A stretch of 64,000 nt of DNA. Source: Mucidula mucida. Its lineage: Eukaryota > Basidiomycota > Agaricomycetes > Agaricales > Physalacriaceae. Position 1 is the stretch's first letter. The number at the start of each line of letters is the position of its first letter. The notes beneath the pieces were generated by a model. The model ran no database searches. It had not been told where the DNA came from and saw nothing but the letters and a program-made list of their open reading frames with translations. The position numbers and the translations under genes are program-made. Positions 1-11,550 of this stretch are shown here, in pieces. The stretch covers positions 1-64,000 of the forward strand of contig JADNYV010000069.1 of NCBI GenBank assembly GCA_015501055.1, written 5' to 3'.

Positions 1-810
1 CAGTCGGGCTGCGATCCACGGTATGTTTCGGGTGATATTAGCGGTATGGGAGGTGGAGACGCTCGACGAGTAGAAGAGAATGGTGTAGATGGCGAGGAGG
101 ATGTCGATGCAGAAGGAGAGGAGGATTATGAAGAGCGTCGAGAGGATGATGATGCTTACGAGGAGGACGAGTCTTACGACGACGAAGACGACGGCGACGG
201 CGAATACACTTTGCGCCGTGCTCGCGCTGGATCTGCAGGATCCAAGCGCAATACACGGACTCGAGAGCGCTACAGCCCGTACGCTTATCCTTCGCCCGGT
301 TACTCTCAGGACAATTCTCTGGGTATCAGCACCCGTTCACGGCGTACCGTTTCAAACGCCACGGACTCATCCTCGACCTCCTCCACTGCCGCATATCCAC
401 CCCCACCTCTACAAGGTCGTCGTCGTTCACGGCCTTCCGTTTCCCTTCCCGTCCCGATACCTGTGCCGAATCTCACTAAAAAGTCGAGAGGACGTCGCGT
501 CCCTACCGTTAACTCGGTCGATACCCGCCGAGTTACAGATAGCGACTATGGCACGAGCAAGGGCGCTAGGATTCATACGTGCAAGGTTCCAGGGTGTGGC
601 AAATGTTTTGCTAGGGGCGAGCACTTGAAGCGCCACGTGCGCAGTATACACACGTACGAAAAGCGTGAGTTTCTTACTTCTTCGTTTCAACGATTTTACT
701 AATAGCCACTTGCAGCGCACAAGTGCCCTTATCCGGGGTGTGGCAAAGATTTTTCGCGCCACGACAATCTCGGCCAGCACATGCGCGTACACAAGGACTA
801 TCGTGGTTGA
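1..810 (+). CDS. C2H2 zinc-finger protein, 3' part
   Basis: Probable DNA-binding transcription regulator acting in the nucleus. The reading frame is open to the left edge, so the start may lie outside; the first internal ATG is at 46. A long stretch rich in Asp and Glu comes first, then a Ser/Pro/Arg-rich region. Two C-terminal C2H2 fingers follow: the first has CKVPGCGKCFARGEHLKRH and its second His in RSIH, the second has CPYPGCGKDFSRHDNLGQH. They are joined by a YEKPHKC linker close to the canonical TGEKP linker. A 51-bp intron (665-715, GTGAGT donor, TGCAG acceptor) falls in that linker, and splicing it joins the two fingers in frame. Stop TGA at 808-810. A finger pair at the very C terminus is typical of fungal Msn2/Com2-like stress regulators, but I would not assign an orthologue. 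Confidence 0.85.
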
Positions 811-3800
811 CGACGGGACGACCACGGCCACAAACGATTCGGAGCATACACACGGAATACTCATTACTTATCATTATCATATCATCATCATACCCTCTTG
901 GCTTCGGTTTCCCATATCTCTTTCCATCGCTATGGATCATGTATCATTCCTAACACCACTACCTTGGTTGGGCTTTTGTTGTAGGTTTATCGCCTCTTCT
1001 TCTGTTGTTGTAATTATTATCACTCGCGCGCACCACCCTCCATCCATAGAACCCAAAAGTTTCTCAGCCCACTCGTCTATATTAGTACTGTCCAGCATCT
1101 TCCAGACTATAATACGTACGTTACAGAGCAACATTAATGGTTAAATGAACAATGAAATGGCCGATTTGGAAATGTCATGGGATTTGAAAATATGTCAAGT
1201 GTCGAAGGAAGCGTGGGGACCCTCGGAATTCCAATCCGCGACACTGACACTGACAGACGACGCGTGGTGTGCCTTTCGTATCGTCCTCTTTTTTTCGGAT
1301 GACCTTACGATGTGCAGCGCTGCGCCGACAAAACGGAACACATCTGCGCATTGACGTCGGCCTTGGCAATTGATAGCACCACAGCGAGCTGTCGCCTTAC
1401 ACCGCACCCGATTTGCCGAGAAGACATTATACGGGTGCGGGGAGGCGGCGCGGATAATGTTAATGGAGAAGGAACAGGACTGGCCAGGGCTATGTAGCAG
1501 GTCCGTAGCTTGGGAGGTGCGTACTTTTCGCTACTTTTCGCGACCGCACGCGTGCAGTAGTGTCGTCGCCCTGCTCTCCATTTCTCTGGAGATTTGAAAT
1601 ACCAGACATATGGGTGTCACGATTTGGATGATGTGGCGTCTCGGGTGACCGCCTAGGCTGGTTTCCTCGGCGCTGCTAAGCGCCGCAGTCAGGAAATTCG
1701 CTTGGGACTACTTACTTGAGCTGTGGACCGTGCATATGTCTTGGAGAAAGAGTTGAGGCTACGACCGACTCGGAGCATGCACTCCCCGACTCGCTTCGGA
1801 TTTTGGCGTTGATGTTGATGAGTTAAGGTTTTCTTTTGATGCGTTTCATTAAAATTGAAGAAGATCAGTTACGGGGATCAAGATTACGGATCCCGTTTGG
1901 GACGGAGAGGACAAGGATGCCTTTATCGAGAACAAGAACGCCTTGCCTGTATAGAATCGATGAGGCGTCGTTTAGATGTGTATACGTATAGATCGTGTAC
2001 CATCACATGTGAGGTGACAGTTTCCGTCAGCGTAGAAGACGCGATGGCAGCGGGGACGGTTCGCGTGCTGATGCATCGGAGATTGTCGCCATAAGAGAAA
2101 CCAAGTCAAACGGGGTCCATAGTGCGCACTCGCTGCGAGAACCGAAGCGGTGTCCGAATCGGCAAAGGATTGAACAGCGAACATACAAGTCTCGCAATCG
2201 CCACTCCGAGTCTGTATCTCGTCGAACTCACTCTGTATTCTAATGTTCTCGTTGCAGCAGGAATTTAGAAGGACGCGCACTGGCTACGGAATCTGCCGCG
2301 AGAGACCTCACCGGTAAGTAAGATAAGATTTCATTGTGCAGGGCCGCATTTAGGTTTTTTATCGTGCTTCAATGGTCACCGCCAACGGAGTCCACTCTGT
2401 CGGTCACGCTTGAATGCATGTGAACGAATGCGGAAGAAGGCAGAGAGTTTGATGACCCGAGGCCGACGTCCCCGACGCCGGTGTGTACCATATTTGGAAT
2501 TGGACGCCTCTCACCGTCGTTCAGTACAGGATGAGCAAACTGCGCTGACGTCATCCTTCGTTTTTAACTTCGAACCATCAACGCCCATTCCGAATTTACT
2601 TCCGTTACATGGGCGTGTGTAAGTGGCAGATATGTAATCAGTTCGGGATCGCAATACCGCGCAGTAGGACAAGACGAAGTAAGGCCAATTGAAGTTGATC
2701 TTTCTCGCAGTTCACTATCATTTTGTAGCAAACGGATAGCAGTCCAGCCGGAGATTGCAAACCGAAAGCCCGTCGTCTGGATTAGGATTCATTGAGCAGC
2801 GTAACCTCGAGACGCGTGCTATGGCACCTTCTCGCGACTTGATAGTGACTCTGGAATTCTGGAGCCTTGTGGCGCGTGACTGATTCTGCAGATATCAGCC
2901 GTTGGCCTGGCCTTCACCCGGGTGATCATCTGCCAGGATTGTCGCGAAGGACCATTTGTATACGATGGGTCACAGTAAGGCATGGCGCTGCAGTCTTACT
3001 TGGGAAGAACGACATCTGATGAATCCCTACAGTGTTTCCATGTTAGCGCCCACACATAGTACTTTTTCGGGCACTACCCATAGATCCTATCTCCGCGACT
3101 CTTTTGGGAGGGCTTATCAGCGGAAATACCGGAGCATCCCCCCAGTGCAAGCCGTCAGCGTTGCCATCTTCCCCACTGAAGACTTGGCGTGTACTGATAG
3201 CAGGAGCGGCGACGTTACAACAAGTCGAATACGTCTTTTCTTTCCGTAAAGCATTGAGAATATACATCGCTCCGGTCACAGATTACATTGTACACACTAC
3301 GACGCGTATGAGCCGTTTCTCGGAAGGTACGACAGGAGGAGCACGGGAGCTTGCTAATCAACTCTGCGTCACGGAGGATGGTGGGCAATGGCTCGTTGAC
3401 GTTGCTGATATGATTGTTCGTCACCGTTGTTCTGCTCTAACACGACGCATCTCTACTGCCCCAGGACAACTGACGCTCATGTATGCCGAGAAAGGGGAAT
3501 CAAGTAATTCGATAAAGTACGCCGTTCACACAAAAGAGTTTATAGGATCGTACATGCCTGCAAATTCCCCTATTTCCTCGACGCCTAGCTGCAGCGCAGA
3601 GTGATTCCACGTTCCTATTCTTTTGATTGGATTTACACCCATCGGCAAATGACATACCAACGGGACGCGCTCCAACCCGACAGAATCTTTTGCGCTGTCG
3701 GCAATGAGTATCTCTTTCAGTACTGTATCGTCCGGATCCAATGGGCGCAATACGATGGCTGGCGGGCAACTTGTCAAGTCGACATGGCGTACCAAACCTA

Positions 3801-3850
3801 CATCTCGAAGTCTGGGCGTGCATGATATCATGCACCATATAATTCAACAA
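811..3850. other. 3-kb stretch without a recognisable gene
   Basis: Frames here are short and match no family I know. The longest is open from 3104 to 3604 on the plus strand (166 codons) with no domain, signal peptide or clean splice signals that I could support. A small GC stem-loop (CGGCGCTGCTAAGCGCCG) lies near 1670. No terminal inverted repeats were found by eye. The stretch could hold decayed genes or regulatory DNA of the zinc-finger gene to its left. Confidence 0.5.
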
Positions 3851-3898
3851 TAAAACATCCCGCGAGCAAATGGCTTGGCAGGTGTTAGCTATATCCTA

Positions 3899-5456
3899 TC
3901 AGTATGTATATCCATGAATGAGCCCTCGAAACCTACTTTGAAGCCTTTCGTGGTAACCAAGGCATTTGACGCGATGGCGATGATGCCAGTCGGACTTTTG
4001 GCACATCTGCGAGCAATAGAATTTAACACGACAGCCGAGCAGGAAAGACTGGATATCGCTGTCTGGCGTGAAGGTTTGGACACTGGGAGCGTTTTTGTCA
4101 GTACAAAGGTCGAAGTGTAAGTAAGTAAAAGCATCTACCTGACACGAATCACAGATAGTTGGTCGGTTTCGATCAAAAAACTCAGAAAGGCTAACTAGTT
4201 CTTCGAATCTCTTGTCGTAGGCCCCCAATGCCGCATCATTCAATGCCTCTGACGTGAGAAATGACTTCATTTGTCGTCGCGCACGCATGGCAGACCTGAA
4301 GACAGAGTAGTAAACCAGGTAAGGAGCCGTCCGAGTCAGGAACTTCACCAGGGTGTCCAGAGATTCCAAGCACGTGTCTCTCCCCGCAACAACCGAGTAC
4401 TGAAAGCAGATGTACTGGATTCGAGCCGCGCTCGATACTGCGCCATGTTCGTACGCCTGTTGCACAATCGGTACTCCGTAGATTTGAGTCAAATGGGAGA
4501 GTTGCTTGCAGCCGACATAGACGCAGTCGTGGCCCACAAAGAAAAGTTCGCGTTTGGTACGGTCAAGCAACTCTGTAGACTCGACCATCCTACGATATAA
4601 TCTGGTGCGCGACATCGTGGCCATCATCTCGCATGTCCAACGTATGAATCCATCGCGGAGAAGGCGCATGGTGAAGGACTTGTCGAAAAGAAACAGGCCT
4701 ATAGCACGATACGACATTGCTATAAGCGGGGCCCTGGGGGGTGAAGCTTTCTGCTTGGAAGCTGCCGATGGCATCGACGGTACACGAAAAGAACAGAGCT
4801 GCAAATCTTTCCGACTCCGCTAGAAGGGCGTCATAGAGCTCTCTGGCGTATAAAGGGAGAGAGTCATGGTCGGACTCCAGACCAATAATATAACCGATTG
4901 CGACAAAACATAGTGCAACTACTTTCTGGCATGGAGTGGACGGTAAAGCAGGGAACAGTAATCGTGTCAGGACACAAGTAAGGAAGAATGTCTTTCCCGT
5001 GGTTCGTAGTTCCTCCGGCGCCCGGAATGATAACATTTCATAGTTTTCCGGAGTATCGAGCTGCGCGCTCGCTAAAGTGGAAACGAGATTTGCCGGGACT
5101 TTAGAGATATCGCCCTGAAACTCAGCTTCGCGACCGGGGACGATGATGTCGTTGATGAAGTGGATCGTGCAAGTGACGATGTATGGCCTCAGGCGAAGGA
5201 TCAAAGCAGCTCTGTCGGCAGGGGACGGATGTGAGGAAAACCGCGCGGATGCAGTTATGCCTATAGCCCGAAAAACCGCCATAGCGGTGTTCACAGGACT
5301 ATCAGGATCGTCTGATGGTGTAGATTCCGCCCAGGATGCCGTGGAACGGCTGACTCTCAGTAGAATTTCGGAGAGTTGAAACCATGCGACCCAATTCCGA
5401 GGGGCACGTCGTGCCAAATCCAAGAAGGCGGATGTAGAGAGCCCAAGCGACGACAT
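3899..5456 (-). CDS. MYND-type zinc-finger protein, three exons
   Basis: Uncharacterised MYND protein of the kind greatly expanded in Agaricomycetes; MYND fingers usually mediate protein-protein contacts. Exons are 5456-4786, 4733-4139 and 4048-3899. Intron 1 (4734-4785, 52 bp) is required because the frame changes across it, and the junction restores it exactly. Intron 2 (4049-4138, 90 bp) is stop-free and in phase, so it could be retained. The sum is 471 aa. The body is helical and without a known domain. The C-terminal finger reads CDSCQ, then, across the proposed intron 2, GCRVKFYCSQMCQKSDWHHR and HRVKC. One Cys of the second CxxC pair appears to be Leu (LLGC), so the finger may be degenerate. 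The start ATG at 5456 is the first in the frame. An F-box gene follows divergently, 247 bp away. Confidence 0.8.
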
Positions 5457-5702
5457 CCCTGCTCAATCTTAAGCGGAGATCTTACAAAAGTTTCTAAAGT
5501 GCTAACCTTGCGCTTTCGACGTGTGATGGTCAGAAACAAAAAAGGAGATGATCTACGAGTGGCACATGTCAAGATAGAAGCCAAGTTCCAACACGTGAGG
5601 GAAGATATTTCTTTGTTTGTCGGTGTGATGGTCGATCACAAAGGTTATCCTCTGGCCGCCATGATCGAGTGAGACTTGACACTTTTAAACTTACATCGCG
5701 TG

Positions 5703-7412
5703 ATGTTTTCTCATAGGACTACCACGAAAGCCTTGTCCTCGCACGACTACGACGTTCCACAATGCACTCACGCGCCCAACGCGCACTACAACTATCGCCT
5801 GGTAGAACGCCCCTTGTTGGAGAAGGAGCATTGGCGAGGCGTCCACAATATCATTTCCGGTGATCGCTTTGCGGATGACGCGTATCAGTCTTGGGCGTCG
5901 TCGCAACTGAAGGCGATGGAGACAGACATTGTATCGGTCACCGAGCACATTCAGCGACTAGAGAGGCACCGTGCACGTCTCCAATGTGATCTATCCGCCC
6001 TCTCATCTTCCTTGGCACCTGTACGGACCCTCCCGCAGGATGTCCTCCTCGAGGTATTTACATGCCTCGTCCGCGATCATGGTTCGACAAGTAAACCAGA
6101 GGCGGCGCCTTGGGTTCTGCTCAAAGTGTGCCATCAGTGGCGCCAGGTCGCATTGTCGTCACCGTCGCTTTGGAGCTCCATCATGATTACCGGAAAATGC
6201 TGGTTCTCCTCCTCCAAAACACACTACGCTCCTCTATCTGCCGTACTTAGTTTGACAAAACATTCGCTGTCTTCTTCCCGCCGAGTGCCCATTTCCGTTG
6301 CCGTGGACCTTCATGCTGCACAGGGGTCTGTCCTCGAATTCACGCAGGCAGTAACGAACACCTTGGCTCCAGATCGCTCGCGTATTCGGTCGTTGATTTT
6401 CTACGCAGCATCGTACTCGATGAATATAGAACGCGAGTGTTCCGAAGCGAATGATATTTTTACAACTGTGTTCTTTGACGTAGAGAACGCTTGTCCTATG
6501 CTTCAAGAGCTGGACCTTCTAGGCCCAGGCAAGTGTAGCGCGCAAGTCGTCCCTGGTTGTGCGCCTAATCTCACACGGCTCCGTGATCTCATACTTCATG
6601 ACGATGAGTGCCAACCATCAGCAGCGCTCATCAACTCCACCCTCACACATTTCTCGTGCTATGTTTCTGCCATCAATAATGTTTCTGTCCTCCGTCGTTT
6701 GCCCCTGCTGAAAGAGTTACACATCTTTGGCGCGCCTGGGGTTCAGCTTGGCAAGACCCCAACTACACTCCACTCTCAGGTCCAATACTTCAGTACCACA
6801 CAGTCGGACGTCTTGGATTTCCTGACCCTTCCATCACTCCGTATCCTTACAATCACTAAAGCTGAGCATGTCGAGCCCTCTTTTAAGACGATGGCCCGCC
6901 ATATCAACTCCTTGATCACGCGGTCCAAGTGCACGATCCGCACTGTGGTCTTCTCTGTGGAATACGTGCAGAATGTCATCCTAGATATCCACGGTCTACA
7001 TCATGTCGACACGATCGCCCTCTACACGGGTTATTTCTCTGAGGAAGAGTTAGCTAAAGCTCTGAAAAGAATTGCTTCTTCCGCGTCATTGCCAGACCTC
7101 CGTCGGTTGATTATTCTTCAGAGCACGAATTTACGTGATCGCAGGTTCCCGAAACTGCATCAGATACTGAAAGCGATTCTTGACTCTAACAAATACGACT
7201 TGGGAGGGAAGATCAAGACCATCGAGATATGGGATTCGCAGGCTTCGAGCGGGGAACCAGACCTGTTAGAGCTCTTTGCGCGCTGTGGCGTCAATAACGA
7301 TGGTCGCCAATGGATACCCCGCATGTTCTCCGATTTTTCTGTCAACGATCTTTCTCCACCAATTGAGGGAGGCTTATGGCGCTGGATGAGCGATATCATT
7401 CCAAATGTATAA
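5703..7412 (+). CDS. F-box protein with N-terminal coiled coil
   Basis: Probable substrate receptor of an SCF ubiquitin ligase. A single exon encodes 569 aa from the ATG at 5703. Residues about 70-105 form a coiled coil (METDIVSVTEHIQRLERHRA), followed by the F-box: LPQDVLLEVFTCLV, then APWVLLKVCHQWRQVALSSP and LW. This is the standard Agaricomycete order of coiled coil, F-box and a leucine-rich C-terminal half. The rest resembles degenerate LRR-like segments (LPLLKELHIFG, LPSLRILTI, LPDLRRLIIL). No frameshift or internal stop is present. The gene is divergent from the MYND gene. Its substrate cannot be predicted; such F-box genes are expanded and variable between strains in these fungi. Confidence 0.88.
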   Translation: MFSHRTTTKALSSHDYDVPQCTHAPNAHYNYRLVERPLLEKEHWRGVHNIISGDRFADDAYQSWASSQLKAMETDIVSVTEHIQRLERHRARLQCDLSALSSSLAPVRTLPQDVLLEVFTCLVRDHGSTSKPEAAPWVLLKVCHQWRQVALSSPSLWSSIMITGKCWFSSSKTHYAPLSAVLSLTKHSLSSSRRVPISVAVDLHAAQGSVLEFTQAVTNTLAPDRSRIRSLIFYAASYSMNIERECSEANDIFTTVFFDVENACPMLQELDLLGPGKCSAQVVPGCAPNLTRLRDLILHDDECQPSAALINSTLTHFSCYVSAINNVSVLRRLPLLKELHIFGAPGVQLGKTPTTLHSQVQYFSTTQSDVLDFLTLPSLRILTITKAEHVEPSFKTMARHINSLITRSKCTIRTVVFSVEYVQNVILDIHGLHHVDTIALYTGYFSEEELAKALKRIASSASLPDLRRLIILQSTNLRDRRFPKLHQILKAILDSNKYDLGGKIKTIEIWDSQASSGEPDLLELFARCGVNNDGRQWIPRMFSDFSVNDLSPPIEGGLWRWMSDIIPNV

Positions 7413-8036
7413 TATTTGTATCTACCTTGACCCACGTCCTGGCATATAGTCAATGAGGTACAGGCTGGGGAGTACAATTCGCAGTGCCCCTCGACAGGAG
7501 ATCAAATGTCAACATTCTGGCCAGTAGGGATACAGACAATAACCCATCTCTTCAAAACGGGTACTATAGAAATATTACAAGGTCTTGAATTAATCATCAC
7601 CTATCATAGGTGAAGCTTTACGCAACGACTCTTCCACCCGCATCGACAACACTGGCAGCTCCAGGGTAGGCCTCCTAGCCTTGCTGTCTCGAGCAGAAGT
7701 TTACCGTCATACCTGAAAATCAAAGAAGACTCGTTTCGCATCCCCATACAAGGCGCCTATCATGAAGTAGTTGTTCCGACATCAAGACTGAATATGTACG
7801 AAGTATATGCGAACATGCGCCGCGCTATCACGACCATGCAAGGTTGACGCCTCCGATCAAGACTACTTAAAGAAGCAGCGCGTCACACCATCTGTGTTTC
7901 CAATCGCGTCGGACTCGATGCATTGAATGACCCCGCAAGGCCGATGGAAGCCCAAGACGGTAGCGGGACTGTGTGCATTCCATTACCGACCGTTTGTAGG
8001 AGGACTATCGACTGAGTGTCGCCACAATATGTAGGT

Positions 8037-8044
8037 TGGTTAAT
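8037..8044. repeat. 8-bp target-site duplication of the hAT element (left)
   Basis: TGGTTAAT directly abuts the left terminal inverted repeat and is repeated exactly at 9051-9058 to the right of the element. Eight-base duplications are the hallmark of hAT transposition. Confidence 0.9.
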
Positions 8045-9050
8045 TAGGGATGTGCGCCGTACCGTTACGGTTACGGCCGTAAGCCTGCCACCCGTGCACG
8101 GATACGGAGATGTCCGTTCCCGTACCGTATCTCAAGGTGAACGAGGTTCACGGTACATACGCTAGTAAGAACGGCCGTAACGGACGTATGTATGGCCGTA
8201 ACGGACGTATGTACGGCCATATATATTTTAAAACATGAAGAAAACAAAGTTGTTGTATGGTAGAAGTAGGTAATTATCAAAAACAAATACAAGGAATTAA
8301 TCTTCGTCACCTAGAAGCTCCTCAACAGCGAGGCGGGCCAATCGAAGGCGATGCTTGACCAGCATCAAGGTCCTAATCGTGTCAGCCTTGAGATTTGATC
8401 GTCGCATTGACACTGTGTCGCGACTGCTCGAGAAAATGTGTTCAACGGCGACCGCAGAACCTACAGAAAATTCAAGAGCAATAATTGGGTACCATTACAG
8501 TGGAAATTACGTGCTACAGAAAAAAAATAAGGGAGCTATTCATAAACGAACTAGACCAAAAGTGTTGTAAGTTACCAAGACGGAATCTGAATGCAATCGA
8601 GACGCGACTTAGCGCGTCTTTGGATCGTGCTTGGCGCTGAAAGTATAATACTGATATTTTCTGACGCTATAAACGTGTTCCGGGGCAAGAATCGGCTGGT
8701 TTGGCGTAGCTGCAGCCTTCGAGATGAACGTCGCATCCAAAAGAGGGTCCGTGGGAAAGTAATCGTACCACGCGGTTATTCTCGCAAAATGGCAACACCG
8801 ACCATGCCTCGCCACTGTTCATATTCAAAATGTGATGCTGCGCGCACTTCGTCATGGATACTGAGCATTGTTTTGATTAATTAGAGATACCGTATACGGC
8901 CGTCCACGGCCGTATCCAAGCACCGCAACGGGCATGCACCCGAACCGTGACCGTGCCGTAGGGTGGATGTCTAACGCGCTCACGGTACGCGTCCCGTAAC
9001 CCGTACGCCGTACCGTATGGACCGTACATACGGTACGGCGCACATCCCTA
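8045..9050. mobile_element. hAT-superfamily DNA transposon, internally deleted, 1,006 bp
   Basis: A perfect 21-bp terminal inverted repeat starts TAGGGATGTGCGCCGTACC (8045-8065 and 9030-9050) and is flanked by 8-bp direct repeats TGGTTAAT. Subterminal DNA is full of short ACGGCCGT and CGTACGG repeats, including a tandem pair around 8172-8216, as expected of transposase-binding sites. The interior keeps a minus-strand remnant of the hAT C-terminal dimerisation region. It is too small for a complete transposase, so the copy is non-autonomous. The homologous block at 12.8-14.2 kb lacks it, so it inserted after that duplication. Confidence 0.93.
8297..8645 (-). pseudogene. hAT transposase C-terminal fragment
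   Basis: Read on the minus strand, 8460-8297 encodes VEHIFSSSRDTVSMRR followed by LKADTIRTLMLVKHRLRLAR and a stop at 8297-8299. This matches the conserved C-terminal hATC dimerisation motif (VERxFSxxRxxxxxRRxxLKxxTIxxLMxVK). A GT-AG intron at 8461-8575 joins it in phase to an upstream exon encoding LSRVSIAFRFRL, the position of the usual LARMALDYL-type helix. The DDE catalytic parts and BED finger are absent, so it is a relic of the parental transposase. Confidence 0.8.
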
Positions 9051-9058
9051 TGGTTAAT
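9051..9058. repeat. 8-bp target-site duplication of the hAT element (right)
   Basis: TGGTTAAT, identical to 8037-8044. Confidence 0.9.
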
Positions 9059-10329
9059 ACGCTGAAAACCTAACATAAACATAACATAGACTGTCTTAAA
9101 TCCTCCCTCGAGCACATACAGGCAATATTCGGCGATTATATTCTACCACGTCAAACCATATCTGTCTGGGGCAATCCTCCGACGTTAAACCCGATCAGCG
9201 CTAGTCAAACTCGCTTTTTGCCGAAACTCACAAATGAGTTCAAGTCGTCAGAGTCCTCCACTCGATAGCGCAGCAACACGCCCGCGCACGCCATGCATCA
9301 ACTGTCGTGACCCGAATACTGTGTATCATGACATGGTTGAATCACACGCTTTCGGGAATGCGCCTGGTTGATATCTTCGTCGCCGAGATCTGGGGACCAA
9401 CAAGCAATGTGCAGCCTTACGTTCGAGCAAAGCGTCGCACCATTTAGGCCAAACCTCCCGTCCGTTTTCCCAGCGACGAGATGATCTGATCTTGATGGCC
9501 GATAACAGTGACTTGAAGGACGCTTTTCACGCAATGCGTCGGGGCTACCGATGAAAAGATGCAGCCTTCCAATCCCTAGATCAAACATGTATACACCTTC
9601 TACGTTCATACCCTTGATACAGCTATCTTCGACCTGACAACACAATCAGCCAAGACTAAAACACTGGATATAAACTCGCACAAGTCAGACATTTACGCTC
9701 CGCTCTCTGCTGTGGAATGTCCGCAGACGCTTGACCTGTCAACAGGAGACATAGTCGCTGAACGCCTGTGAAGCTTGTTCGATTGGGCACTGAGATTTAT
9801 AATGTCCAGAACATGGAGGCGGTTTCGTCCAGCAACGAGGCATACGATCGGCGACTGCGAAAAGCGTCAGAGGAGATACTAATTAGTGGCAAGAGACGCA
9901 CCATGACATTCTCGCCGCGTATCTGTGAACATGCCGATAGATAATAAGCTGCGACATAGTCAAAGGGACTAGCAGGTTGAAGACATTGGAACAACTTACT
10001 TGATGCGGGTTAAAGCTTCCGATTCTTTTTGCGCAGCGCATTATCCGACAACGAAAAAAAAAACTGCGGATCCGCGGGGGCATCGACTAACAGGCAACTC
10101 GAACATGAGAGCGATAACGATGTCCAAGTCGGAGTATGCGTTTATGACGCGAGAAATAGTAGCTGTTGAGGGAATGGGTTATAACAGCCCTCATCCCGAA
10201 CGTAGGCTATTCTAGTCCAGACGGTGCGGTCGAGGGTGCGGTAGGACAAGACGAGACACTCACAGTAAGCTGGAAGACAGTAACACGGACAAATACGGGC
10301 ACTGCCTCTTCCTGAGCCGGTGATGGATA

Positions 10330-11460
10330 AACTCCGCACTCCCTTCCTTCTGGGCGCTCACAGTCCTTCCGTGTACCGAGGCTCTATTACCACAATGTCC
10401 TCTTGATATCATTCATCACCGGTGATAGGGACTAGTACCTTTATTGGGTGTTCGAACCGGGCGTGTCATATACCTTGCTTGACCTTCGTCGAGTCTCTTC
10501 GACTCTTCCCTTTTTCCTTTTCCCGTCGCGACCTCTTGTTTTTCTCTAACGCGTTTTTAAGGCTTCACCTTCATCTTAATCACCTCCTAATTCTCGATAG
10601 TGATCGTCTTCGACAAGTCTTTTTTCCTCCAGCCTTCTTGTACGCGTCGTCCGTGGCGGCTCCATGGCCTAGCACATCATCCTTGTTCGGATTTCAAAGG
10701 AAATTTGTACAATCTACTGGTTGAATTTTTGTAGTCCTTCAAACAGGGATTGACTGCCCACTCTCTCAGCAATCCGGTGCCACCTTGGGCGACCCGCGAG
10801 ATGTTTCCTGCGCCACGGTATGTGAACCTTCATGAGCTGTAGAGATCTGTGGTCTGATGAAGTCTAAATAGTACGTCGCTGCTCCCCTGGAGACCGTATT
10901 ATTTGAGGGCGGCGGGCAAGTGCTCGTATATTTCTGTTTCGCCGTTAGCATCTACATTGGCTATGTGTTGTTCTGTGACTATCTTGTCTTGAAGTACTGC
11001 TACTTAGGTATGAATTCACAGAGGTTCATTGCCGTCATTTCCGAGACGGCGTCGATGTGTTTCAATTTCAGCCGTGTAGCCGACAATGTAAGCGATGTCT
11101 TCACCATCTCGGTTTCATCAATACTGACGACTATCGTTAGTCGTCTCCGCGGGTACCAAGCCGATGCGCTTCGTTAGGTTTCGTTGGGAACAAGTGTTTC
11201 GGAAGCTGTTTCTAGCCGTGAATTGGGCTTGGGTGCGCAAAATCATGTTAATGATGATGCTGTCGATTCAGCTTGTTTTGTTTTGTGATCAGCCGTGCTA
11301 TTCATATTGACTGTTCACTTACAATACACCAGACACTCGCGTTCCATGAAGCTACCTGCAACGCATTGTTTTCTCCTTTCGTTATCCCGGCGCTCATGCG
11401 CTGTATTTCATCGGCATTCTTTCGGCCTACATCTAGACCAGGTGGCACGGCGACGGGATG
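10330..11460. other. Intergenic stretch upstream of the secreted-protein pseudogene
   Basis: Frames of up to 100 codons occur, but none shows a domain or usable splice signals. A palindrome ATCACCGGTGAT sits near 10415. The DNA is CT-rich around 10490-10630. I see no transposon ends. Confidence 0.4.
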
Positions 11461-11550
11461 AGATGTCCGCTGACTTTGCCTATATATACTGCGACAGATT
11501 CACGACTATTTCACATTTCCTCTGCTCTCGTTTACTGTCCTTCATTCTCA

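Larger units (their letters stand above)
7745..10320. repeat. Old duplicated block, copy 1 (interrupted by hAT element)
   Basis: This stretch aligns in the same orientation with 12815-14175. Shared landmarks include TTGTTCCGACA near 7785 and 12834, GTCAAACTCGCTTT near 9205 and 13218, and GGCGACTGCGAAAAGCGTCA at about 9850 and 13570. Copies are clearly diverged, with many substitutions and indels. Minus-strand peptides such as SSDAFRSRR and DINxAxSRKR are shared, which suggests a decayed coding remnant that I cannot name. The 1,006-bp hAT element is inserted here and missing from copy 2. Confidence 0.75.

Noticed and set aside
38..864. Long open frames antisense to or shifted from the zinc-finger gene
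   Set aside because: They are composition shadows of the GA-rich acidic region; only the frame with the two C2H2 fingers has family features.
3104..3604. 166-codon plus-strand frame
   Set aside because: No domain, no splice support and no conservation evidence; kept only as a note in the gap entry.
10405..10435. Palindrome ATCACCGGTGAT as a possible operator or element end
   Set aside because: Single occurrence without a partner or flanking duplication; 12-bp palindromes occur by chance in 64 kb.
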